In this document: positions 1-5,221 of the stretch, piece after piece | Layout: every line of letters begins with the position of its first letter | How positions within the stretch are numbered: position 1 is the stretch's first letter | Source of the DNA: Pseudomonadota bacterium | GTDB lineage: Bacteria; Pseudomonadota; Alphaproteobacteria; Rhizobiales; Xanthobacteraceae | Length of the DNA stretch: 5,221 nucleotides | Assembly: GCA_023392205.1 (NCBI GenBank) | Contig: JAEVZN010000366.1 | Location: 1 to 5,221, forward strand | Direction: 5' to 3' | Made by a program: the position numbers and the translations under genes | Notes under the pieces: generated by a model | Seen by the model: only the letters and a program-made list of their open reading frames with translations | What the model was told of the DNA's origin: nothing | The model's database searches: none

Positions 1-1799
1 GGCTTCAGCAGCAGCGCGAATTGCGCGGCATCGGCTCGCTCGACCAATCCAATCTGGCGCAGACGGCGATGCAATTCTGCGGGCGCGGTGACATGATTGG
101 TCAGCGGCTCCACCCCGTCCGGCAGCAGCGGATCGGACGGATCGACGGCGGCGCCGCTCCAGCGCATTGGTGCGCGCGGATCGACCGGCGCCTCCAGATC
201 GTCGCCGAGTGCCGCACCGAGTGCCGTCTCCAGACCTTTGGCCACCGTCAGATCGTCGATCACCGACGGCCAAAGATTTCCGGAATCGACATGCAGCAGC
301 TTGCGCAGCGTCTTGGCTTCGGTCTCCAGTCGATTGGCGCGCCGCTCGGCATCGGCCAGCGGCTTGCGCGCGACATCCATCGCCTGACGCGCGGCCGAAT
401 GGGCCACTTCGGCCCGCAAAGCCTGGGCCTCACCATCAGTAACGGCCTGCTGCGCGGCTTCGGCCGCCTCCGCCAGCGCCGCGAGATCGGGACCATTCTG
501 GCTGTCGGCTTCGATTTTCGCGAATTCGGCGACGACCGATGCGACTTCGCGTTCGAGCCGCGCCATCCTGTCGTTCTGTTCTCGCGCGGCACGCTCAAGC
601 GCCGTGCGGCGCGCGGTGAGTTCGGCCAGTTCGCCGGTCACTTCGGCAAAAGCCTTCTCAGCCCCGGCAAGCTGCGCATCGGCCTCGGCGAGGCGCGCAT
701 CGACATCGCCGCGGCGGCTTTCGCCCGCTTCCAGATCGCGGCGCAGCCCGGCCGCCTCGTCGGTGAGACGCTCCAGAGACGTTTCCGAATCGACGGCAAG
801 CTGGCGTTCGCGCGCGATATCCTCGTTGAGCTGCACGATGCGCTGCTCGAGTTCCGCAATGCGTTCGCGCGCGCGCGCTTCCTCGCGATCGAGCTGCTCG
901 CGCGCCAGCACAAGGCGTTGCAAGGCGGCGCCGGCGCGGGCTTCCGCTTCACGCAAGGGCGGCACGGCCGTCTGCGCTTCTTCCTGCTGCTTCGCGGCTT
1001 CGGCCTGCGTCAGCGTGGCGGCGGCCACATCGCGCACACCTGCATCCTTCGCCTGCTCGGACGCATCAAGTTCGGTGCGCGCATTCTTCCAGCGCAGGTG
1101 GAAAAGCGTCGCTTCCTGTTTGCGGATCTGCGCCGAGACCGTGCGATAGCGAATCGCCTGCCGTGCCTGCCGCTTGAGCGCATCCATCTGCGACGACAAT
1201 TGGCCGATCACATCCTCAAGGCGCTGCAGATTCTGTTCGGCGGCGCGCAGCCGCAACTCCGCCTCGTGGCGACGCGCATGCAGCCCGGAAATGCCGGCCG
1301 CCTCTTCCAGCACGCGGCGGCGCTGTTCGGGCTTGGCCTGGATGATCTCGCCGATGCGGCCCTGATGCACCAGCGCCGGCGAACGTGCGCCGGTGGAAGC
1401 GTCGGCGAACAGGATCTGCACATCGCGCGCGCGCACTTCGCGGCCGTTGATGCGGTAGGTCGAGCCCTGCTCGCGCTCGATGCGGCGCGCGACTTCGAGA
1501 TGGTCGAATTCGTTATAGACCTGCGGCGCCGTGCGGTCGGCATTGTCGATCGCCATCGACACTTCCGCATTGTTGCGCGCCGGACGTTTCCCGCTGCCGG
1601 CGAAAATCACCTGGTCCATGTCGGTCGCGCGCATGGACTTGTAGGAGTTTTCGCCCATGACCCAGCGCAAGGCTTCGACAAGGTTCGACTTGCCGCAGCC
1701 ATTCGGTCCGACCACACCGGTCAGACCCGGTTCGATCAGGAAGTCGGTCGGCTCGACAAACGACTTGAAACCCATCAGCCGGAGACGCGTCAGCTTCAT
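1..1799 (-). CDS. smc: Chromosome segregation protein SMC, N-terminal half (C-terminus off the left edge)
   Basis: SMC is a cytoplasmic ATPase that works with ScpA/ScpB to organise and segregate the chromosome. 599 codons are visible with no stop before the left edge. The start is the ATG at 1797-1799; an in-frame TAG lies three codons upstream, so no longer start exists, and the opening MKLTRLRLMGFKSF is typical of the family. The head has the Walker A motif GPNGCGKS (residues 31-38), the R-loop region near 57 and the Q-loop glutamine Q146 in ALVHQGRIGEIIQ, followed by RRRVLEEAAGISG. Residues about 170-495 are Ala/Glu/Arg/Leu-rich with almost no proline, as expected for the ascending coiled coil. 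The hinge begins near residue 505-510 and includes LETALGAALGDDLEAP. The descending coil, signature motif and Walker B lie outside the window. The start has only a weak, distant purine run (GGAAG, 12 nt upstream). No frameshift is seen. Confidence 0.97.
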   Translation of the reverse strand, partial: MKLTRLRLMGFKSFVEPTDFLIEPGLTGVVGPNGCGKSNLVEALRWVMGENSYKSMRATDMDQVIFAGSGKRPARNNAEVSMAIDNADRTAPQVYNEFDHLEVARRIEREQGSTYRINGREVRARDVQILFADASTGARSPALVHQGRIGEIIQAKPEQRRRVLEEAAGISGLHARRHEAELRLRAAEQNLQRLEDVIGQLSSQMDALKRQARQAIRYRTVSAQIRKQEATLFHLRWKNARTELDASEQAKDAGVRDVAAATLTQAEAAKQQEEAQTAVPPLREAEARAGAALQRLVLAREQLDREEARARERIAELEQRIVQLNEDIARERQLAVDSETSLERLTDEAAGLRRDLEAGESRRGDVDARLAEADAQLAGAEKAFAEVTGELAELTARRTALERAAREQNDRMARLEREVASVVAEFAKIEADSQNGPDLAALAEAAEAAQQAVTDGEAQALRAEVAHSAARQAMDVARKPLADAERRANRLETEAKTLRKLLHVDSGNLWPSVIDDLTVAKGLETALGAALGDDLEAPVDPRAPMRWSGAAVDPSDPLLPDGVEPLTNHVTAPAELHRRLRQIGLVERADAAQFALLLK

Positions 1800-2011
1800 G
1801 CTGGTGTTCTACTTCCCGTAATCGTTGCGCCGGGCCACGTTTCTGCCCGTCACCGGCCACAATTCATCGCGCCTGGACGCGACCCGTCCGAAAACGCATC
1901 ACCCAGACAACGCCGCGTCGAGAATCACACACGAGACCCCGCCGGCGGGCGGAGAATGGAGAGCCGCTTTTCGAAGGGCAAGCCGGAAAGGCGGTTTCCC
2001 CCAGACCTCTG

Positions 2012-2035
2012 ACGTCCGGACCGAAAACGTCCGGA
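2012..2035. repeat. Short direct repeat that also forms an inverted repeat, downstream of dsbA
   Basis: ACGTCCGGA occurs at 2012-2020 and again at 2027-2035, a 15-bp period. TCCGGAC (2015-2021) and GTCCGGA (2029-2035) are also perfect inverted arms around a 7-nt CGAAAAC loop, so the transcript could form a 7-bp GC-rich hairpin. It lies about 13 bp past the dsbA stop, where a 3'-end hairpin would be expected, but no T-run follows on the minus strand, so it is not a classical intrinsic terminator. It could be a weak terminator, an RNA-stabilising 3' hairpin, a protein-binding site or chance. The rest of the 1800-2048 spacer has a 12-bp palindrome CCCGCCGGCGGG (1938-1949) and no convincing gene or promoter. 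Confidence 0.4.
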
Positions 2036-2048
2036 GACGCCAATTTCC

Positions 2049-2702
2049 TCAGCTTTTCAGCAGCGGCTGCAATTGCTTGTCGAGTTCGTCGATGGTCAGC
2101 GTGCCGCGGAACAGCTTGCCGTTGATGAAGAAGGTCGGCGTGGAATTGACGCCGAGCTTCTCGGAGCCGTGCGTGCGCACCGCCTCGATTCCCTCGAGAA
2201 TCTTCTGGTCCTTCAGGCAGCTTTCGAATGCTTCCTGGGTGAATCCGGCCTGTTTGGCGAGATTGAGCAGCGGCGGGATCGGGTTCTGCACGACCCATTC
2301 CTTCTGCTTCTCGAACAGCATTTCCACGAACGGATAGAATTTGTCGTCGCCGCCGCAGCGCGCCAGCATGAAGGCGCCAGCCGCCAGCGGATCGAGCGGG
2401 AATTCGCGCAGGATGTAACGCACCTTGCCGGTGTCGATGTATTTCTGCTTCATCGCCGGATAGGTGGTGTTGTGAAACGTCGCGCAATGGCCACACGTCA
2501 TCGACGCGTATTCGATGATGGTCACGGGCGCATTGGGGTCGCCCTGCACCACATCGCCGAGCGGGCCGGCCTTGTTCAGCTCGACAGAACTCACCTGCGC
2601 CAGAGCATGGCCGAGAAAGCGCCAGTCAAGGGCAGAAGACGCGGCGAACAACGCAGAGAAAGCGGCTGTTCCGGCAATGAACTGGCGGCGGGTGACGATC
2701 AC
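2049..2702 (-). CDS. DsbA-family thiol:disulfide oxidoreductase, periplasmic, probable Tat substrate
   Basis: This 217-residue protein is a secreted thioredoxin-fold enzyme that makes or shuffles disulfides in exported proteins. The N-terminus TRRQFIAG (residues 4-11) is a twin-arginine signal, followed by an Ala/Phe-rich hydrophobic stretch and a likely cleavage site after A33-L34-A35. The mature part has PVTIIEYASMTCGHC, with the active-site pair C70/C73, a helical insert at about 105-175, and the cis-proline loop STPTFF (P189) before the final strand INGKLFRG. Two further cysteines, C116 and C162, lie in the helical domain; a second non-catalytic disulfide is described for alphaproteobacterial DsbA (Wolbachia alpha-DsbA1), so they may pair. 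The start is GTG at 2700-2702, chosen for its Shine-Dalgarno and twin-arginine motif. It lies between dciA and smc on the same strand. The exact class (oxidase or isomerase/thiol protector) cannot be settled from sequence alone. Confidence 0.94.
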   Translation of the reverse strand: MIVTRRQFIAGTAAFSALFAASSALDWRFLGHALAQVSSVELNKAGPLGDVVQGDPNAPVTIIEYASMTCGHCATFHNTTYPAMKQKYIDTGKVRYILREFPLDPLAAGAFMLARCGGDDKFYPFVEMLFEKQKEWVVQNPIPPLLNLAKQAGFTQEAFESCLKDQKILEGIEAVRTHGSEKLGVNSTPTFFINGKLFRGTLTIDELDKQLQPLLKS

Positions 2703-2708
2703 GGAAAA

Positions 2709-2713
2709 CTCCT
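2709..2713 (-). promoter_or_regulatory. Shine-Dalgarno site for the DsbA-family gene
   Basis: AGGAG on the minus strand lies 6 nt before the GTG codon at 2702. It fixes a non-ATG start for this gene. No in-frame ATG or GTG is seen in the codons just upstream. Confidence 0.8.
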
Positions 2714-2855
2714 GCGAATGCGTAATCTCATAAAGCCATTTCCCGGCATTATTGAGGCCTGACGGGCATTTGGCCGGGTCATTGGTCCTGTCCGAGCTAG
2801 CCCGAAGCGGGTGTCATGGCAATGGCGGGCGCAGCGCAGGGCGACGCGGTCCACG

Positions 2856-3344
2856 TCACTTTCGTTTGATGGCCGCGCCCAGCCGCGCCAGCGCCATTTT
2901 CAGGTCGTCCTGCGCTTGCGGGATCGTGTCCGCAACCTCTTGAACCAATTGGGGATCCAGCGCCGGGCGCGCGCGCTTGCGCAGCGGCCGGAGGGGGGCC
3001 TGGCGGATGGCGATCTTGGCCACTGCAGCCCAGCCGAAATAACGGTTCACGCGCTCGATAATTGTTTGAGACATATGCTGAATTTCGATCGCGGCGGGGC
3101 CGGAGACGCGCACAACAAGCGTGCCGGGGTCCGGCTGCTGTCCTTCTGGCCCGCGCGGCCACTGGATTTTCAGCGGCTCCGCATATTGCGCCACCTCCTC
3201 GCCCACAATCGTGCGCCAGCGCATCACCAGTTCCGACGAGGCGAAACCCTGCTTGCGAAACGACTCGGCAAGGAGGCGCGTGGTCACATCCACCAGTGGA
3301 CGGGCGCGGGTCGCGGGCTTGTTCACGTCTTTGGCCTCTGCCAC
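2856..3344 (-). CDS. dciA: DUF721 / DciA-type protein (probable replicative helicase loader)
   Basis: 162 residues from the GTG at 3344. DciA proteins bind the replicative helicase DnaB and help place it on DNA in bacteria without the DnaC/DnaI loaders; the fold resembles a KH nucleic-acid-binding domain. Family features visible here are LLAESFRKQGFASSELVMRW (residues 24-43), VGEEVAQYAEPLKIQWP (47-63), the strand TLVVRVSGPAAIEIQHMS (75-92), and IIERVNRYFGW followed by IAIRQAPL (95-118). A basic tail of about 45 residues ends in AIKRK. The first 15 residues are polar and basic. The start is uncertain: GTG 3344 has no Shine-Dalgarno, whereas GTG 3326 (V7) is preceded by AGAGG and would give 156 residues. 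The gene is divergent from mutY and upstream of the DsbA-family gene. The helicase-loading role is inferred from the family. Confidence 0.87.
   Translation of the reverse strand: MAEAKDVNKPATRARPLVDVTTRLLAESFRKQGFASSELVMRWRTIVGEEVAQYAEPLKIQWPRGPEGQQPDPGTLVVRVSGPAAIEIQHMSQTIIERVNRYFGWAAVAKIAIRQAPLRPLRKRARPALDPQLVQEVADTIPQAQDDLKMALARLGAAIKRK
3335..3339 (-). promoter_or_regulatory. Candidate Shine-Dalgarno for an internal dciA start
   Basis: AGAGG on the minus strand lies 8 nt before the in-frame GTG at 3324-3326 (V7 of the long form). GTG 3344 has no comparable site. This favours the shorter 156-residue DciA and would widen the dciA-mutY gap from 9 to 27 bp. The site lies within the longer reading frame, so it could be chance. 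Confidence 0.4.
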
Positions 3345-3353
3345 ATCGAAGGC

Positions 3354-4517
3354 ATGACGCTAGCAAAGCGAAAGGCACGGACCAAGCCCCGGACAAAGCA
3401 GCCAATTCCACCCCTCCCCATGCCGTCCGCCACGCCGCCTGCACTGCCCGATCCACAGGCGCTGCTTGCCTGGTATGACCGCCACCGGCGCGATCTGCCC
3501 TGGCGCGCCAGGCCCGGCGAGAACGCCGATCCGTACCGCGTCTGGCTGTCCGAAATCATGTTGCAGCAGACGACCGTGAAAGCGGTCACGCCGTATTTCG
3601 AACGCTTTCTCGCCCGTTTCCCGCGTGTCGATGATCTCGCCGAGGAAAGCCTCGTAGAAGTGCTGAAGCTCTGGGCGGGATTGGGCTATTACGCCCGTGC
3701 TCGCAACCTTCATCGGTGCGCTGTTGCGGTGGCAGAAATTCACGGCGGCCGGTTTCCCGATACCGAGACCGGATTGCGCGAATTGCCCGGCATCGGCCCC
3801 TATACCGCCGCCGCCATCGCCGCCATTGCCTTCGGCCGCAAAGCCAGTCCGGTCGACGGCAATATCGAGCGGGTGATCGCGCGGCTGTTCGCGGTCGAGA
3901 CGCCGCTGCCGGCCGCCAAGCCAGCGATCAAGGCGCTGGCCGGACAACTCACGCCGGACCTGCGCGCGGGCGATTTCGCGCAAGGCATGATGGATCTCGG
4001 CGCCACCATCTGCACGCCCAAGAGGCCGGCCTGCGCGCTGTGCCCCTGGTTTGCGCCCTGCCTCGCGCGGCAGCGCGGCGACGCCGAGACCTTTCCGCGC
4101 AAGACGCGCAAGGCGGAAGGCCGCCTGCGCCGTGGTGCGGCCTTTGTCGTCGTGCGTGCGGACGGCGCGCTGCTGGTGCGCACGCGGCCCGACAAGGGAT
4201 TGCTGGCCGGGATGACCGAAGTGCCGGGCACGGAATGGGGGTATGTTTTCGACGAGCGGGAGGCGCTGAGCGACGCGCCGGCCTTGATCCCCATGGAGGC
4301 AAAGACCGGCGCGTGGCATCGCCTGCCCGGCATCGTCTCGCATGTGTTCACGCATTTTCCGCTGGAGCTTGTCGTCTATCGCGCGGATGTGCCGCGCGGC
4401 ACGCGTGCGCCGGAGGGCATGCGCTGGATCGCCGGCTCAGAGATCGCGGGCGACGCGTTTCCAAATGTCATGCGCAAGGTGATCGCGCATGCAGGCGTGG
4501 TGACGAAAAGCGATTGA
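3354..4517 (+). CDS. mutY: A/G-specific adenine DNA glycosylase MutY
   Basis: MutY removes adenine mispaired with 8-oxoguanine, preventing G:C to T:A mutations after oxidative damage. The product is 387 residues from ATG 3354, somewhat longer than E. coli MutY (350). Visible in order are a basic Lys/Arg/Pro-rich leader (2-30), WYDRHRRDLPWR (40-51), and SEIMLQQT with catalytic Glu E67. Next come the helix-hairpin-helix LPGIGPYTAAAIAAIAFG (144-161) and VDGNIERV with catalytic Asp D168. The [4Fe-4S] ligands are C220, C227, C230 and C236, with the exact C-x6-C-x2-C-x5-C spacing. The C-terminal NUDIX-like domain that reads 8-oxoG starts near 258 and includes LLVRTRPDKGLLAGMTEVPG. The FSH recognition loop of E. 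coli is F-T-H here (332-334). All key residues are present. ATG 3354 lacks a well-spaced Shine-Dalgarno; ATG 3420 (M23) would give 365 residues. The frame is open far upstream, but that part is antisense to dciA. Confidence 0.97.
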   Translation: MTLAKRKARTKPRTKQPIPPLPMPSATPPALPDPQALLAWYDRHRRDLPWRARPGENADPYRVWLSEIMLQQTTVKAVTPYFERFLARFPRVDDLAEESLVEVLKLWAGLGYYARARNLHRCAVAVAEIHGGRFPDTETGLRELPGIGPYTAAAIAAIAFGRKASPVDGNIERVIARLFAVETPLPAAKPAIKALAGQLTPDLRAGDFAQGMMDLGATICTPKRPACALCPWFAPCLARQRGDAETFPRKTRKAEGRLRRGAAFVVVRADGALLVRTRPDKGLLAGMTEVPGTEWGYVFDEREALSDAPALIPMEAKTGAWHRLPGIVSHVFTHFPLELVVYRADVPRGTRAPEGMRWIAGSEIAGDAFPNVMRKVIAHAGVVTKSD

Positions 4518-4580
4518 AGCTTTTATCCGCCGCTCCGCTTGCGAAGACGCCGCACGACGTCAGGACAAGAAGTGCAACTG

Positions 4581-4606
4581 AAAAGACCGCCTCGCGGCGG
4601 TCTTTT
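4581..4606. terminator. Bidirectional intrinsic terminator between mutY and the convergent gene
   Basis: The perfect 11-bp arms AAAAGACCGCC (4581-4591) and GGCGGTCTTTT (4596-4606) flank a TCGC tetraloop. The GC core is followed by TTTTCATTTT on the plus strand, and the AAAA at the left arm gives a T-run on the minus strand. It therefore fits an intrinsic terminator in both directions, ending mutY 64 bp after its stop and the helical-protein gene 32 bp after its stop. The rest of the 120-bp intergenic region shows nothing else convincing. Confidence 0.93.
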
Positions 4607-4637
4607 CATTTTCGATCCGACACTGTTCGGACACCGA

Positions 4638-5221
4638 TCAGGCAACCCGCTTGAATGCCTCGTGCGCGGCCTGATTTGCGCGATCGAATGCACCCCGCGT
4701 TTCCGAAAGAGCGGCCATGAGTGCGGACCATGACTCGGTGCCCGCCTCGTTCAGCTTGCGGAGTTTCGCTTCTGCCTCGGCGGCATCCGCGTTCATGCGC
4801 TTGATCGCGGCGTCGACATCGCCCCGGCGCTCGTCGGCAAACTTCCTGGCGTCGGTGCCCAACTGATCGGCTGCCTCGCGCCACGCCTTCAATTGCGCGT
4901 CGGCCTGCACCCTGAACGTCGCCTGCTGTTGCTCGATCTTTTTGCCAAAGCTCTCGACATATTTTTTGACCTCGGCTTCGAACGAATGCCAGTCCGCTTC
5001 CAGCTTTGTCTTCGACTTGACCAAAGCAGCCTCGTTGGTTGCCACTTGCGCCTTCATATGACTGCGGAAATCATCGCGATGTTTGCGCAATTCGGCCAGG
5101 GCCTTGCCGGCCTTGTCGCGGGCCTCCGCCTGTACCTCGGCAAGCTTGCCTTCCAGTGACGTGACCGCGGCATCCATTTCATCGAGTCGCTCCTTGGCCC
5201 AAATGGTGAAGAAGTGGACGT
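4638..5221 (-). CDS. Helical coiled-coil protein of unknown function (5' end off the right edge)
   Basis: I do not recognise this protein with confidence. The frame is open from the right edge to the TGA at 4638-4640, giving 193 visible residues. None is proline or cysteine, and Ala, Lys, Glu, Asp and Arg dominate, so it should be one long helix or a helical bundle with coiled-coil potential. It has no transmembrane segment. Tryptophans recur in similar settings: DWHSF, AWREA and, near the C-terminus, SWSALMAALSETRGAF. The pattern loosely recalls sll1863-type stress-response and phasin-like proteins, but this is an impression, not an assignment. The start is unclear. The visible part opens VHFFTIWAKERLDEMD, which reads like genuine protein and suggests the gene begins outside the window. 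An alternative ATG at 5177 has AAGGAG 12 nt upstream, rather far, and would give 179 residues. It converges on mutY and shares its terminator. Confidence 0.8.
   Translation of the reverse strand, partial: VHFFTIWAKERLDEMDAAVTSLEGKLAEVQAEARDKAGKALAELRKHRDDFRSHMKAQVATNEAALVKSKTKLEADWHSFEAEVKKYVESFGKKIEQQQATFRVQADAQLKAWREAADQLGTDARKFADERRGDVDAAIKRMNADAAEAEAKLRKLNEAGTESWSALMAALSETRGAFDRANQAAHEAFKRVA

Noticed and set aside
1938..1949. The 12-bp palindrome CCCGCCGGCGGG in the dsbA-smc spacer
   Set aside because: A perfect GC-only palindrome with no loop and no T-run is likely by chance at this base composition.
21..2012. A 663-codon plus-strand open frame opposite smc
   Set aside because: It lies antisense to a clear SMC frame with Walker A and Q-loop, its translation is Arg/Gly/His-rich with no recognisable domain, and it runs through the smc start and the spacer. 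Long antisense frames are expected in GC-rich coding DNA.
1864..2496. A minus-strand frame overlapping dsbA in another phase and filling the dsbA-smc spacer
   Set aside because: It overlaps dsbA for most of its length in a different frame and shows no domain or ribosome-binding site.
2073..2762. A 229-codon plus-strand frame opposite the DsbA-family gene
   Set aside because: It mirrors the codons of dsbA, has no Shine-Dalgarno or domain, and dsbA has a signal peptide, active site and Shine-Dalgarno.
2761..2855. A possible dciA terminator hairpin (CCCG-AAG-CGGG around 2801-2811) and dsbA promoter
   Set aside because: The stem is only 4 bp with no T-run, and no -35/-10 pair with good spacing is convincing.
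2811..3353. N-terminal extension of the mutY frame upstream of ATG 3354
   Set aside because: This part is antisense to dciA and its translation does not resemble any MutY N-terminus.
3360..4355. A 331-codon minus-strand frame opposite mutY
   Set aside because: It is a shadow of mutY. The plus strand has every MutY catalytic and cluster residue in order.
4893..5159. An 88-codon plus-strand frame opposite the helical-protein gene
   Set aside because: Its Leu/Arg-rich composition is what the reverse complement of a Lys/Glu/Ala-rich coiled-coil frame gives. It has no start signal or domain.

Overview
The window is GC-rich and densely coded, with very few stop codons in the non-coding frames. 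The gene set and protein sequences point to an alphaproteobacterium, most likely of the order Hyphomicrobiales (Rhizobiales, Bradyrhizobium/Rhodopseudomonas-like lineage). This rests on the style of the SMC, DciA (DUF721) and MutY proteins and on the gene order mutY / DUF721 / DsbA-family / smc. I recall that order as common in this class but could not check it here.

Layout. Positions 1-1799 (minus strand) carry the N-terminal half of the chromosome-segregation ATPase SMC, which runs off the left edge inside the hinge domain. A 249-bp spacer (1800-2048) holds a small repeat/palindrome cluster. Positions 2049-2702 (minus) are a secreted DsbA-family thiol-disulfide oxidoreductase with a twin-arginine signal peptide and a GTG start. 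A 153-bp spacer follows, then 2856-3344 (minus) encodes a DUF721/DciA-type protein. Only 9 bp away, or 27 bp if an internal start is used, the adenine DNA glycosylase MutY begins on the plus strand (3354-4517). A perfect bidirectional terminator hairpin (4581-4606) separates mutY from a convergent minus-strand gene. That last gene (4638 to beyond the right edge) encodes an alanine/lysine/glutamate-rich helical protein of unknown function.

How the genes fit together. dciA, dsbA and smc point the same way and could share transcription, although the 153- and 249-bp spacers leave room for separate promoters. Three of the five genes act on the chromosome: helicase loading (DciA), segregation/condensation (SMC) and repair of oxidised bases (MutY). 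The DsbA-family protein acts in the periplasm and is functionally unrelated. The window looks like core chromosome. I see no mobile elements, CRISPR arrays, tRNA or rRNA genes, and no clear sign of a new multi-gene system. The least understood item is the helical protein at the right edge.
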